Source of the DNA: JAPLDB01 sp038230515
GTDB taxonomy: Bacteria > Bacteroidota > Bacteroidia > AKYH767-A > 2013-40CM-41-45
Direction of reading: 5' to 3'
DNA length: 64,000 bases
Assembly (NCBI GenBank): GCA_038230515.1
Contig: JBBRND010000018.1
Location: forward strand, 1 to 64,000
In this document: positions 9,194 through 17,685 of the stretch, piece by piece
How the letters are laid out: every line of letters begins with the position of its first letter
Position numbering within the stretch: the first letter of the stretch is position 1
The notes under the pieces: model-generated
The model's input: only the letters and a program-made list of their open reading frames with translations
Databases searched by the model: none
Told to the model about the DNA's origin: nothing
Made by a program: the position numbers and the translations under genes

Positions 9194-11446
9194 ATGAAAA
9201 AACTTCTTCTCTACCTCATCTCGGTTTTTCTTCCGGCTTTTCTATCCGCGCAGCAACTTTATTTTTCTCAAGCTACTAACATTCCCGTTCAGGATTCCAG
9301 CGGAACCTTCCTGCAGAATGCGTGGGCAGGCGGCATCAACTGGCCACTCTTCTCAGCCATTGATGTGGATGGAGACGGGCTGAAAGATTTGTACGTGTTC
9401 GACAAATCGAACAACCTCGCCAGCGTTTTTATCAACGATGGTTCCACGGGCATCCACGCCTATCATAATGCACCGCAGTATGTAAGCCGCTTTCCGAAAG
9501 TGCGCACCGATGCATGGGGCATGTGCTACGATTACAACTGCGATGGCAAAGCCGATTTCTTTGCACTCGATTCTTTATTCGATGGTATTGAAGTATGGCG
9601 AAATGATTATACCGGAGTAAATGGTTTGCGCTTTACAAAGGTGAGCAACGAATTGTTAGAGGACTGGAGCGGACCTCAGCCCATTAATATTTACGCTACT
9701 TCCATTTACCTCCCTTCATTTATTGATATTGATAATGATGGAGACATGGACATCATCGCTTTCAACAATCCACCCAACGGAAAATTCTCGTATCACAAAA
9801 ATCTTTCAATGGAAACGTGGGGCACATGCGATTCGCTCAGCTCTTTTCTTTTTGACGACAAGTGCTGGGGAAACTTTCAACTCGGACTTGGTTCTAATAC
9901 AGTAAGCATGTTCCACACAACTCCATGCCCACAGCCGGTTCCTCCGCCCAAAGGTGGCGGAATAGAAACCGCTAAGAGAGATGATACCATCACCACCGTG
10001 TGCGCACTCGATATTGATGGCGATGGAGTAAAAGAATTATTGATTGGCGATCAGGCAAGCCCTAATTCACTCTTGGTTCACAACGGAGGCACAGCAGCAA
10101 GTGCAGAGATGGATGTGCAGGATGTAAATTTTCCGACCTACGATGTGCCCGTAAGCCTTCCGAATTATGTTCATCATGCATACATTGATGTTGACAATGA
10201 CGGCAAGCGCGATTTGCTTGCATGTGCCGGAACTCTTGAGGATAAAGCAGGAGTTTGGTTTTACAAAAACACAAACACCGATGCAGCCCCCATCTTTTCA
10301 TTTCAGAAAAACAATTACCTGCAGAATGAAATGCTCGATGTGGGGCAGGGTGCCTGTCCCGTTTTCTTTGATGCCGATGCCGATGGATTAAAAGATCTCG
10401 TGATAGCGCACGGAGAATACGTAACCAACTCCGGAGTTGTTAGCCGCCTGAGCTTGTATAAAAATGTAGGCACTGCTACCGCTCCTGCATTTCAGTTTGT
10501 AACGAATGATTATGCTTCGCTTAGCAACTACAACCTTTTCTTTCCCATTGCAGTCACTTTCGGAGATATTGATGGCGATGGCGACCAAGACATGCTAATC
10601 GGAGATTTTGCCGGACAGGTTCACCTCTTCAATAATTCGGCAGGAGCAGGTAATCCTGCCAGCTTTCTTCTTTCAGTACCTACTTACATGGGCATTGATG
10701 TTGGCAACAATGCCACTCCGCAATTAGTTGACATGGATAATGACGGAGTCCTTGATCTTGTTATCGGAGAACAGGATCATGGCTTCCTCAATTATTACCA
10801 CAACAGTGGAACCACTCACAGCGCTGCATTTACATCCGCCCCAACACGAGACACACTTGGTAACATAATTCTTGCGCAGCCCAGCGCTTTCAACGGATAT
10901 GGCGTGCCGTTTATCTTTTCTTATTCAGGAAGTCATCAAATGCTTACTGCAAACATGCACGGTGATATTTATTACTACGACAACATTGATAACAACCTGA
11001 ACGGAACCTTTACACGTATTGACACCGTGCTTGACGCAACTACAATCGGTGAACGCACAACGGGAGCAAACATTTACGTAAGCGGTGGCGACATTAACAA
11101 TGACGGACTCATGGACATGGTTGTTGGACTATTCAGCGGTGGCGTCAAAATTTATTACGGATCAAGTATTCCGATCAGTGTTTCAGAAAATGAAATGCCG
11201 GAGATGGTTCAGTGCTATCCGAATCCGGCAGTTAATAAATTCACGATTCACGATTCACAATTCGCAATGGGAGCAGCTGTAACAATTACATTGTACAATA
11301 TGTTAGGTGTGGCTGTTCAATCCGAAATCCGAAATCCAAAATCCGAAATAAACGTTGATGTTTCAACGCTTGCGAACGGAATGTATATTGTAGAAGTCAC
11401 CTCCGGAAAAACCATTCAACATTCAAGAGTGATTATTCAGCATTGA
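9194..11446 (+). CDS. FG-GAP/VCBS beta-propeller protein with T9SS sorting domain (copy 1)
   Basis: 750 residues. Signal peptide MKKLLLYLISVFLPAFLSAQ. At least eight calcium-binding loops of the DxDxDG type recur along the chain (DVDGDGLKDLYVF, DIDNDGDMDIIAF, DIDGDGVKELLIG, DVDNDGKRDLLAC, DIDGDGDQDMLIG, DMDNDGVLDLVIG, DINNDGLMDMVVG), each followed by a propeller blade. The last 85 residues (CYPNPAVNKFTIHDSQ to KTIQHSRVIIQH) are a T9SS type A sorting domain. It is a tandem paralogue of the next gene. Two short direct-repeat inserts lie within the sorting domain. Such proteins are calcium-stabilised surface or released adhesins; the ligand is unknown. Confidence 0.85.
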   Translation: MKKLLLYLISVFLPAFLSAQQLYFSQATNIPVQDSSGTFLQNAWAGGINWPLFSAIDVDGDGLKDLYVFDKSNNLASVFINDGSTGIHAYHNAPQYVSRFPKVRTDAWGMCYDYNCDGKADFFALDSLFDGIEVWRNDYTGVNGLRFTKVSNELLEDWSGPQPINIYATSIYLPSFIDIDNDGDMDIIAFNNPPNGKFSYHKNLSMETWGTCDSLSSFLFDDKCWGNFQLGLGSNTVSMFHTTPCPQPVPPPKGGGIETAKRDDTITTVCALDIDGDGVKELLIGDQASPNSLLVHNGGTAASAEMDVQDVNFPTYDVPVSLPNYVHHAYIDVDNDGKRDLLACAGTLEDKAGVWFYKNTNTDAAPIFSFQKNNYLQNEMLDVGQGACPVFFDADADGLKDLVIAHGEYVTNSGVVSRLSLYKNVGTATAPAFQFVTNDYASLSNYNLFFPIAVTFGDIDGDGDQDMLIGDFAGQVHLFNNSAGAGNPASFLLSVPTYMGIDVGNNATPQLVDMDNDGVLDLVIGEQDHGFLNYYHNSGTTHSAAFTSAPTRDTLGNIILAQPSAFNGYGVPFIFSYSGSHQMLTANMHGDIYYYDNIDNNLNGTFTRIDTVLDATTIGERTTGANIYVSGGDINNDGLMDMVVGLFSGGVKIYYGSSIPISVSENEMPEMVQCYPNPAVNKFTIHDSQFAMGAAVTITLYNMLGVAVQSEIRNPKSEINVDVSTLANGMYIVEVTSGKTIQHSRVIIQH

Positions 11447-11518
11447 GGTGCTGTAATGCTTCACCCTGATGTGTTGTAAAGTTGATCAGATAGTTCTGCT
11501 AACGCTTTTCTCTAACTG

Positions 11519-11526
11519 TAACTTTG
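11519..11526 (+). promoter_or_regulatory. Bacteroidota -7 element TAACTTTG
   Basis: An exact match to TAnnTTTG. It ends only 4 bp before the ATG at 11531, so the transcript would be almost leaderless. The -33 TTTG is not clear. Confidence 0.5.
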
Positions 11527-11530
11527 TGCA

Positions 11531-13762
11531 ATGAAAAAACTTTTGTTCTCTTTCATGCTGCTTCCTTTCTTTTCTGAAGCACAACTCAAATTCAATCTTG
11601 CTGATTCAATTCCTGTTTCTCAATACGGAAATACTATTTCCAATGCATGGAGTGGCGGAATCAACTACGCAGAATGGTCAGAGATTGATCTCAATGGCGA
11701 TGGCTTGAAAGACCTTTTTATGTTCGATCGCTCCAACAACCGCGTGCTCACCATGATCAACAACGGTGCTCCTAACTCTGGTGCGTTTCATTATGTTGAT
11801 TCCTTCACCACACATTTTCCAAAACTAAACGGCTGGGCATTTTTGTACGATTACAATCGTGACGGCTTTCCTGATTTATTTTCCGCAAGGAACAACGGCA
11901 TCATTCAGTACAAAGGAAATTATGATGCTGTTAACGGGTACACATTTACCTGCGTTGATTCATTGATTCAATACAAATACGGAACCAACCAGCATTCAAA
12001 TATTCTTGAGGGAGCATATCTCGTTCCCGATTTTGATGACATTGATAATGATGGCGACATGGATATTCTTGCCCTGACTTCTTCGTGTTTGGGCGTTTAT
12101 GCATATTTCAAAAATAATGTTGTCGAGGATAGTCTTTCTTTGGACTCGCTCAATGATTATACACTTGTAACAAATGAGTGGGGAGGCTTTGTGCTTCGGG
12201 GCGGGGCTTACCCCTACGTTGTCGCTGACCACTTTCATGACACTACCTGCCCGGTGTTTGCTGCCCCCTTTCCTGGCTGGAGTCCCGATGATGTAGCACG
12301 AAGAGACGATACCTACTCAGTACTGAAAACCATAGACCTCGATGGCGATGGCGACAAAGATGCGTTGATCGGAGATTCGCAGGCAATCAATGTGCTTGCT
12401 CTTTACAATCATGGCGATTCATCTTTTGCCGATATGGATTTCCCGCAGGATACCCTCTTTCCTTCTTACAACACACCTGCTTTGATGCAATCATTTACTT
12501 CCTGTTCTTCTGTGGATGTTGATAATGATGGCTTGAAAGATTTGCTCGTGGGCAACAGCGAGTTTGAAGATAGAAGATGTGTGAACTGGTACAAGAACAC
12601 AAACACCAATTCCGCTCCCATCTTCAATTTACAAACCGATTCTCTCTTTCAACCGGGAATGATTGATGTTGGCGAAGGCGCTGCGGCAACTCTCGCTGAT
12701 GTAAATGGCGATGGCTTGCTCGACATGATAATTGGAAACACGCATTCTACTTTTAGCTTTAATCAGGAGAAAACAAATCTCTCTCTTTTCCTCAATGTTG
12801 GTACCGCAACCAATCCTTCTTTTCATTTGGCAACGGAGGACTTCGCATCAGTAACTTCGCTTGGAATTCCCGGACCACTCGTTCCTGCCTTCGGAGATCT
12901 TGATGGTGATGGCGATAAAGACATGCTGCTGGGAGCATTCAACGGAAAATTAAATTACTTCGTCAACAATGGAGGCGTTTTCAATTTTGTCTCTACAGGA
13001 TACATGGGTATTGATGTTGGCAATGCAAGCGCACCGCAAATTATTGACATGAATCGTGATGGATTATTAGACCTTGTGGTTGGCGAACAAAACGGAGTGC
13101 TGAATTATTATCAGAACATTGGAAGTGTTACCACACCATTCTTTAATTCCATTCCCACTTCCAATCCATTCGGAAATGTAGATGTGCACGTAGTCCCTTA
13201 TACTGACGGTTATGCCGTTCCATTTATTTTCGATGACAGCGGACAGTTCAAACTTCTAGTCAGCAACATGGATGGAAATATTTTTCTCTACGACAGCATT
13301 GATGGAAATCTCACCGGATCATTTCATCTGGTTGATACCACATTCAAAAAACACTTCGGCTATCGTTATGGATTTAATTGCAGTGTAAGTGGAGGTGATT
13401 TAAATGGAGACGGACTGACAGATGTCATCATCGGCTTGTATGGTGGAGGCGCGCAAATTTTTTATCAGGACAATCCATATCTTGCAGTTCAGGAAAGTGT
13501 AAAGCCCTCCGTATTAGTTAATGTATTTCCGAATCCTGCAAAAGATAAATTATCTGTGACAGCTTTTCAATTGTCCGGAACAACAACGTTGAGCATTTAC
13601 AACATGGTCGGAGAAAAAATTGTCTATTCTGAACAAAAAACAAAAAACAAAAAATTAAGAATAGAAATTGATGTGAGTCGTTTCCCTTCCGGAATTTATT
13701 TAGTTCAACTGCAAAATGAAAATGGTACGGTAAGCGAGAAGGTTATGGTTGAAAGAAATTAA
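11531..13762 (+). CDS. FG-GAP/VCBS beta-propeller protein with T9SS sorting domain (copy 2)
   Basis: 743 residues, signal peptide MKKLLFSFMLLPFFSEAQ. Nine DxDxDG-type loops are visible (DLNGDGLKDLFMF, DYNRDGFPDLFSA, DIDNDGDMDILAL, DLDGDGDKDALIG, DVDNDGLKDLLVG, DVNGDGLLDMIIG, DLDGDGDKDMLLG, DMNRDGLLDLVVG, DLNGDGLTDVIIG). The T9SS type A domain starts near VFPNPAKDKLSVTAF and ends GTVSEKVMVERN. It aligns with copy 1 along its whole length (shared NAWxGGIN, YMGIDVGN, LVVGEQ), so the pair is a tandem duplication that has since diverged. The sorting domain is not of the same subtype as copy 1: it lacks the KFTIHDSQFAMGAA segment. Secreted surface protein, ligand unknown. Confidence 0.85.
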   Translation: MKKLLFSFMLLPFFSEAQLKFNLADSIPVSQYGNTISNAWSGGINYAEWSEIDLNGDGLKDLFMFDRSNNRVLTMINNGAPNSGAFHYVDSFTTHFPKLNGWAFLYDYNRDGFPDLFSARNNGIIQYKGNYDAVNGYTFTCVDSLIQYKYGTNQHSNILEGAYLVPDFDDIDNDGDMDILALTSSCLGVYAYFKNNVVEDSLSLDSLNDYTLVTNEWGGFVLRGGAYPYVVADHFHDTTCPVFAAPFPGWSPDDVARRDDTYSVLKTIDLDGDGDKDALIGDSQAINVLALYNHGDSSFADMDFPQDTLFPSYNTPALMQSFTSCSSVDVDNDGLKDLLVGNSEFEDRRCVNWYKNTNTNSAPIFNLQTDSLFQPGMIDVGEGAAATLADVNGDGLLDMIIGNTHSTFSFNQEKTNLSLFLNVGTATNPSFHLATEDFASVTSLGIPGPLVPAFGDLDGDGDKDMLLGAFNGKLNYFVNNGGVFNFVSTGYMGIDVGNASAPQIIDMNRDGLLDLVVGEQNGVLNYYQNIGSVTTPFFNSIPTSNPFGNVDVHVVPYTDGYAVPFIFDDSGQFKLLVSNMDGNIFLYDSIDGNLTGSFHLVDTTFKKHFGYRYGFNCSVSGGDLNGDGLTDVIIGLYGGGAQIFYQDNPYLAVQESVKPSVLVNVFPNPAKDKLSVTAFQLSGTTTLSIYNMVGEKIVYSEQKTKNKKLRIEIDVSRFPSGIYLVQLQNENGTVSEKVMVERN

Positions 13763-13878
13763 AAAGAGAAACTTTGATTGAGCGCAATCAACCTTTCGTT
13801 CCATTCTCTATCCCATTGACAAAGGCAAATGAGCTGATTTAATTTTAAACGAAATTTCAGAATAAAATATATCCATCA

Positions 13879-14496
13879 TTATTTTTTGTCGGCTGCGTGG
13901 TGTAGAGTGTCCTCGTAATAGTAAACTTCGATATTAGCCACATCACGCAGGAAATCCACACGACTGATACTTATTCGGTGAATATCAAGCCCGGTGCGGG
14001 TGCGTAGGTCTATCATCAACTTGTCTTGATTTTCCGGCTTTACATTTTCAATGTTTTCATAAATAATTCTTTTCACCATTTCGTTTCGTACAAGCCAATT
14101 GCCATCAAGTGCATAAGTGAATCCGATTAAGATAAAATCTATTACAATGAGTTCGAAATAAGTGCCTTTGCTTACAGCGGTGATTAACCCCATGGCGATT
14201 ACAATGAAAAGATAGGTCATATCTTTGGTAGTGATTCCCTCAGTACGATAACGCAGCATGGAGAATACCGCAAACAGTCCGAAGGCAGCACCCATACTCA
14301 TGTCCACCTTGTTTAAGAGGTATGTAATGATGAAGATGATAATGTTAAAAAGAAAGAATGTAAAAAGGTAATCCTTTTTGCGGTAGATGCGGAAGTAGAT
14401 GAAGCGTACAATCACAATCATACTAATGACATCAATAAGAAGACGCCAGAAAAACTTATCGCTCAGTTTGTCGAATAGTTCGAGGTTTGAAAACAT
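13879..14496 (-). CDS. DUF4956-family membrane protein
   Basis: 205 residues. About four transmembrane helices lie in residues 15-130 (RLLIDVISMIVIVRFIYF, YLFTFFLFNIIIFIITYLL, YLFIVIAMGLITAVSKG, FELIVIDFILIGFTYAL). The motif MGAAFGLFAVFSMLRYRTE between helices two and three is the signature of DUF4956. A soluble C-terminal domain follows (LMIDLRTRTGLDIHRISISR). It starts 5 bp after the stop of the VTC-domain gene. In many bacteria DUF4956 proteins are encoded beside a VTC domain; the pairing suggests a membrane partner for polyphosphate synthesis or translocation, but that role is inferred from context. Confidence 0.85.
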   Translation of the reverse strand: MFSNLELFDKLSDKFFWRLLIDVISMIVIVRFIYFRIYRKKDYLFTFFLFNIIIFIITYLLNKVDMSMGAAFGLFAVFSMLRYRTEGITTKDMTYLFIVIAMGLITAVSKGTYFELIVIDFILIGFTYALDGNWLVRNEMVKRIIYENIENVKPENQDKLMIDLRTRTGLDIHRISISRVDFLRDVANIEVYYYEDTLHHAADKK

Positions 14497-14501
14497 ATCA
14501 C

Positions 14502-15257
14502 TTATGTTGAAACTAATTTATTAAGATAAAGCAACGTTTCTTTAAAACGATTCTTTTTTATTTCAGGATGCAAACTTATGACTCCAAGGCAATATTTGCT
14601 GATGGATTTATTGCGCACATGATATTTTTTCATGAGCTCTATGAAAGGGCTTTTGTCGTGAGCAGAGTCCTGCTTCACTTCAGCTATCACCAATCCATTG
14701 TAATTTTTTTGATTTCTGTCGTCAAGAAACGTGAGATTTGTATCAATAGTAAGCCGTTCCTGCGAATGTTTATTTACGAATGTATGCCTGCGATAGTTTA
14801 CCCATAATTGTGCCTTGTATAATTCTGCATCGTACCCACTTGTTTCAACTAAAAACTCTTTTGCCTTTCCATGCAGTTCTTTTACGATCTCATGATGCTT
14901 GATCCGGTCTTTTACGGTGCGTCCTTTGTTGCTTTTAAATTTTACCTCGAAGAAATGGAGATTGCTCTCCACATATTTTCGTGAGCGGAATTTAAAGCGA
15001 TTCAACTTTCCGTTATGGTGCTGGAGGTATAAGGCGAAATCATCCGTGTCGAAGTATAACGTTTCATAATTGCTGTAACGGAAATCAGAAACTTCGAGAA
15101 TTTTGTAATCGAGAGTCATTTTCTGAAGCACGTTCGGAAGGAAAGAATCGTGGAACATGAACTTGGTGTCAACTCTGTCCTGCAACTTAACGCTATCCAT
15201 TTCCTTGAGGGAAATGGAATCGAAACTTTGTAAAATGTTTTCGTACGGGATCACCAA
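14502..15257 (-). CDS. VTC-domain polyphosphate polymerase
   Basis: 251 residues. The VTC catalytic tunnel motifs are present in order: RVDTKFMF (about residues 28-35), YFDTDDFALY, NRFKFRSRKY, FFEVKFKSNKGRTVKDR, ERLTIDTNLTF and LVIAEVKQDS. The conserved basic residues of KFRSRKY and VKFKSNKGR and the Glu/Lys of AEVK are those that in yeast Vtc4 bind the polyphosphate chain and nucleotide. The likely reaction is ATP-driven polyphosphate elongation. There is no transmembrane helix, so the DUF4956 partner may anchor it. The start is uncertain: a TTG at 15257 or GTG at 15254 directly follows the stop of the upstream gene, giving tight translational coupling. Confidence 0.85.
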   Translation of the reverse strand: MVIPYENILQSFDSISLKEMDSVKLQDRVDTKFMFHDSFLPNVLQKMTLDYKILEVSDFRYSNYETLYFDTDDFALYLQHHNGKLNRFKFRSRKYVESNLHFFEVKFKSNKGRTVKDRIKHHEIVKELHGKAKEFLVETSGYDAELYKAQLWVNYRRHTFVNKHSQERLTIDTNLTFLDDRNQKNYNGLVIAEVKQDSAHDKSPFIELMKKYHVRNKSISKYCLGVISLHPEIKKNRFKETLLYLNKLVST

Positions 15258-15827
15258 TTAATACACATAAGTATATTTCTTAACGGAGAGCAGAACATTT
15301 TTTCCATCATATGTTCTTCTTTCGGTTTTCATTCCCTTGTTATCGAAAATATTGGTGATCTTTTTTGTAATGTTATTATTTGGATCGAGAGTAACTTCTG
15401 CAATGCGGTTACCATTGGCGTTGTAGGAATACATGTTTTTCTCTTTCAATGCACCACCACCATCATATTCTGTTTCTTCAACCTTGTCTTCGTTCGCATT
15501 GTACTTCGTCACAAGTTTCTTTTTCACTTTTCCTTCGGCATCGTAATGCACTTCTTCGGTTTTATCGTTATCCTTGTTAAATATATACGACTCATGAGAT
15601 TTTATTTCACCGTTTTCTTCATACTGAATATTTTCGATTATATTACCGTTTGCATCATATTTTTCAAAAGACTCCTTTAAAGTAATTTCCTTTCCATCCT
15701 TTGTAAATGTTTTTGAGACCTCGCAGGATTTCACTTTATTTTTCTTTATGTCTTTTTTATTTTGAGCGAAGGAATTGAGCGAGAAAAACAAAATGGTTAG
15801 CGAGAAAAAGTATTTTAAATAGTTCAT
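15258..15827 (-). CDS. Secreted protein with YD-like repeats
   Basis: 189 residues. MNYLKYFFSLTILFFSLNSFAQ is a signal peptide. The mature part is a series of about seven beta-hairpin repeats around a Y/F-D/N-x-x-G core (YDANGNIIENIQYEENGEIK, YDAEGKVKKKLVTKYNANED, YDGGGALKEKNMYSYNANG, YDGKNVLLSVKKYTYVY), like the RHS/YD or MORN-like repeats of small Bacteroidota periplasmic proteins. It ends one base before the TTG start of the VTC gene. Function is unknown; the context suggests an accessory of the VTC-DUF4956 set. Confidence 0.75.
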   Translation of the reverse strand: MNYLKYFFSLTILFFSLNSFAQNKKDIKKNKVKSCEVSKTFTKDGKEITLKESFEKYDANGNIIENIQYEENGEIKSHESYIFNKDNDKTEEVHYDAEGKVKKKLVTKYNANEDKVEETEYDGGGALKEKNMYSYNANGNRIAEVTLDPNNNITKKITNIFDNKGMKTERRTYDGKNVLLSVKKYTYVY

Positions 15828-15842
15828 AGCAAATATGATTTA

Positions 15843-16268
15843 TTATTTGAAGATAAGGATTTCAGGAACTTCAACTGTTTGATTACTGTCAGTAATTTTT
15901 ACAGTTTGCGAAACAGCGATTTTCGGTTTTGTTAGATCAACTGTGCCGGTCGTAGCAACCCCGGTAGTATCAATAGAATAGCAAAATATTGTGTAAGTTC
16001 CTTTCTGAAGATACTTAAACTCATAAGTCCCATCGTAGGATGTCTTGTAGTTATTATCGTAAGTAGTATGATCGGTTCCGTAAATAATGTAAGTATCCTC
16101 GTTAGGTCCGTAGTAATCGGCAAGTAAAAGTGAAAAAGTATTGTCGTACTTCTTCACATGGATTTTTCCGCGAATTGAAGAAGTGCCACCTTCTCCCGCA
16201 TCTTTCTTACAAGATGCAATAATGAAGAGGTAAAGAATGAGAATGACGGAAGAAAATTTTATTTTCAT
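15843..16268 (-). CDS. Lipoprotein with carboxypeptidase-regulatory-like beta domain
   Basis: 141 residues. MKIKFSSVILILYLFIIASC ends in a lipobox (IIASC) followed by KKDAGEGG. The rest is one beta-sandwich that looks like a CarboxypepD-regulatory or Cna-B fold: SIRGKIHVKKYDNTFSLLL, YDGTYEFKYLQKGTYTIFCY and QTVEVPEILIFK. It is the first gene of a minus-strand set (this gene, the YD-repeat protein, VTC, DUF4956) with gaps of 15, 0 and 5 bp, so these four are probably one transcript. Role unknown. Confidence 0.75.
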   Translation of the reverse strand: MKIKFSSVILILYLFIIASCKKDAGEGGTSSIRGKIHVKKYDNTFSLLLADYYGPNEDTYIIYGTDHTTYDNNYKTSYDGTYEFKYLQKGTYTIFCYSIDTTGVATTGTVDLTKPKIAVSQTVKITDSNQTVEVPEILIFK

Positions 16269-16480
16269 TTTTTTATTTTATTAAAAGGAGTGCAAAGATG
16301 AAACATTTTTTTAACCCCTTGCCAGAACGTTTGATAAAGATACAGTTTTCGATTCGAAAATAAGTAAAAGGAATACGGAAAAAGAAAACAAAAGTTATTA
16401 GATATATACAAAAAGTGACCCTACCCTTACATGGTCATTCGTTTTGTAGTACTTTTATCAAACTAAAAATTTTTTTACAA

Positions 16481-16975
16481 ATGAATCAAACCGAATGGGT
16501 TTCTAAATTTATTGAATTTTCATCGCTCGATGAACTGCCGGAAGAAGACAAAAAATTAGTGACACAAGCGCAGCAGAGTGTGATGAGTGCGTATGCACCT
16601 TACTCACGTTTCAGTGTGGGTGCGGCTGTCCTTTTAGAAAATGGAAAAGTTATGTTGGGTAACAACCAGGAAAATGCCAGCTACCCGATCGGGCTTTGTG
16701 CAGAGCGGGTTGCAGTATTTGCAGCGGCAGCAAATTATCCGAGAGTGAAAATGAAAGCAATTGCCATCACTGCTCTTTCAAAACAATTTCTAATTGATAA
16801 ACCGATTACTCCCTGTGGCGCGTGTCGCCAGGCGATTGCAGAATATGAACATCGTTATCAAAATCCGATTCGTTTGATCATGGTGGGAGAAACGGGAAAA
16901 GTTTTAGTTGCAGACAGCATCAAGCATTTTTTGCCTTATCAGTTTAACGGAGATGATTTGAAAGTGAAAATCTGA
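16481..16975 (+). CDS. cdd: Cytidine deaminase
   Basis: 164 residues from ATG 16481; the frame extends upstream but MNQTEW is the natural start. It hydrolyses cytidine or deoxycytidine to uridine or deoxyuridine in pyrimidine salvage. Motifs: AYAPYSRFSVGAAVL, then NQENASYPIGLCAERVAVF, with the first zinc Cys and catalytic Glu in CAER, then PCGACRQAIAEY with the other two zinc Cys. The three-Cys pattern and the length near 135-165 mark the homotetrameric class. It is a single gene with its own upstream region; the following DinB-like gene has its own -7 element. Confidence 0.93.
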   Translation: MNQTEWVSKFIEFSSLDELPEEDKKLVTQAQQSVMSAYAPYSRFSVGAAVLLENGKVMLGNNQENASYPIGLCAERVAVFAAAANYPRVKMKAIAITALSKQFLIDKPITPCGACRQAIAEYEHRYQNPIRLIMVGETGKVLVADSIKHFLPYQFNGDDLKVKI

Positions 16976-17003
16976 ACAGCCGATTTTAAAATTTAAGGAT
17001 GTG

Positions 17004-17011
17004 TAAATTTG
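17004..17011 (+). promoter_or_regulatory. Bacteroidota -7 element TAAATTTG
   Basis: An exact TAnnTTTG match 40 bp before the ATG of the DinB-like gene at 17052. Confidence 0.45.
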
Positions 17012-17051
17012 AAATAAAAATAGCCGGTAGCATCGGTAGGAGACCAGAAAC

Positions 17052-17591
17052 ATGACAGTCGGGCAAACTTATCTTGAAGAATCCATTAAAAGTTTTCGTG
17101 GATTAAAATCGAATGTTGAGAAAGCAGTCGAACAATTGAGCGATGCGGAAGTTCATTGCACATTGAACGAGGAATCAAACAGCATTGCCATTATCATGAA
17201 ACATCTTTCGGGGAATATGATTTCAAGGTGGACTGATTTCCTTTCTACGGACGAGGAAAAAGAAAATCGAAACCGTGATGGAGAGTTTGAAGAAGATTTT
17301 ACTTCGCGAATTCAGCTGATGGAATACTGGAATAAAGGATGGAAAGTTTTTCTTGATACGCTTTATAGTTTGTCTGAGGACGATCTTCTGAAAACAGTTT
17401 ACATCCGCAAGGAACCACACACGGTCATCAGCGCCATTCAGAGACAGCTTGCTCATTATGCTTATCACAGCAGACAAATCGGTTACATTGCTAAGCAGAT
17501 TAAGGGAAAAGATTTCAAAACGCTTTCTATTCCCAGAGGAGAATCAACGAAGTATGTAAATACTCCTCCTCAAATCAATATCAATCTTTGA
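17052..17591 (+). CDS. DinB-superfamily protein (DUF1572-like)
   Basis: 179 residues, all helical, of the DinB/YfiT four-helix fold. The pattern fits DUF1572: a first helix (YLEESIKSFRGLKSNVEKAVEQLSD), a His in SIAIIMKHLSGNM (about residue 50), and a C-terminal HYAYHSRQIGYIAKQIKG with two His. The three His are placed as the metal triad of the superfamily. The family includes thiol-dependent transferases and many of unknown reaction; the substrate cannot be read from sequence. Confidence 0.8.
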   Translation: MTVGQTYLEESIKSFRGLKSNVEKAVEQLSDAEVHCTLNEESNSIAIIMKHLSGNMISRWTDFLSTDEEKENRNRDGEFEEDFTSRIQLMEYWNKGWKVFLDTLYSLSEDDLLKTVYIRKEPHTVISAIQRQLAHYAYHSRQIGYIAKQIKGKDFKTLSIPRGESTKYVNTPPQININL

Positions 17592-17659
17592 TCAGGTTCG
17601 AATAGCTTCATAGCTGTTCAACATTAAACTTTAGATGTTAAACCTTAAACTCTAAGCAA

Positions 17660-17667
17660 TATATTTG
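17660..17667 (+). promoter_or_regulatory. Bacteroidota -7 element TATATTTG
   Basis: An exact TAnnTTTG match 18 bp before the ATG of pdhA. It overlaps the TTG at 17665, which argues against starting pdhA there. Confidence 0.5.
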
Positions 17668-17685
17668 CCCACTCAAGAAAAAGTT

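Noticed and set aside
13774..13791. Hairpin TTGATTG/CAATCAA after the second FG-GAP gene as a terminator
   Set aside because: The stem is only 7 bp and AT-rich with no clear T run.
16415..16480. Upstream extension of cytidine deaminase by 22 codons
   Set aside because: The extension is not conserved-looking and MNQTEW at 16481 is the usual start.
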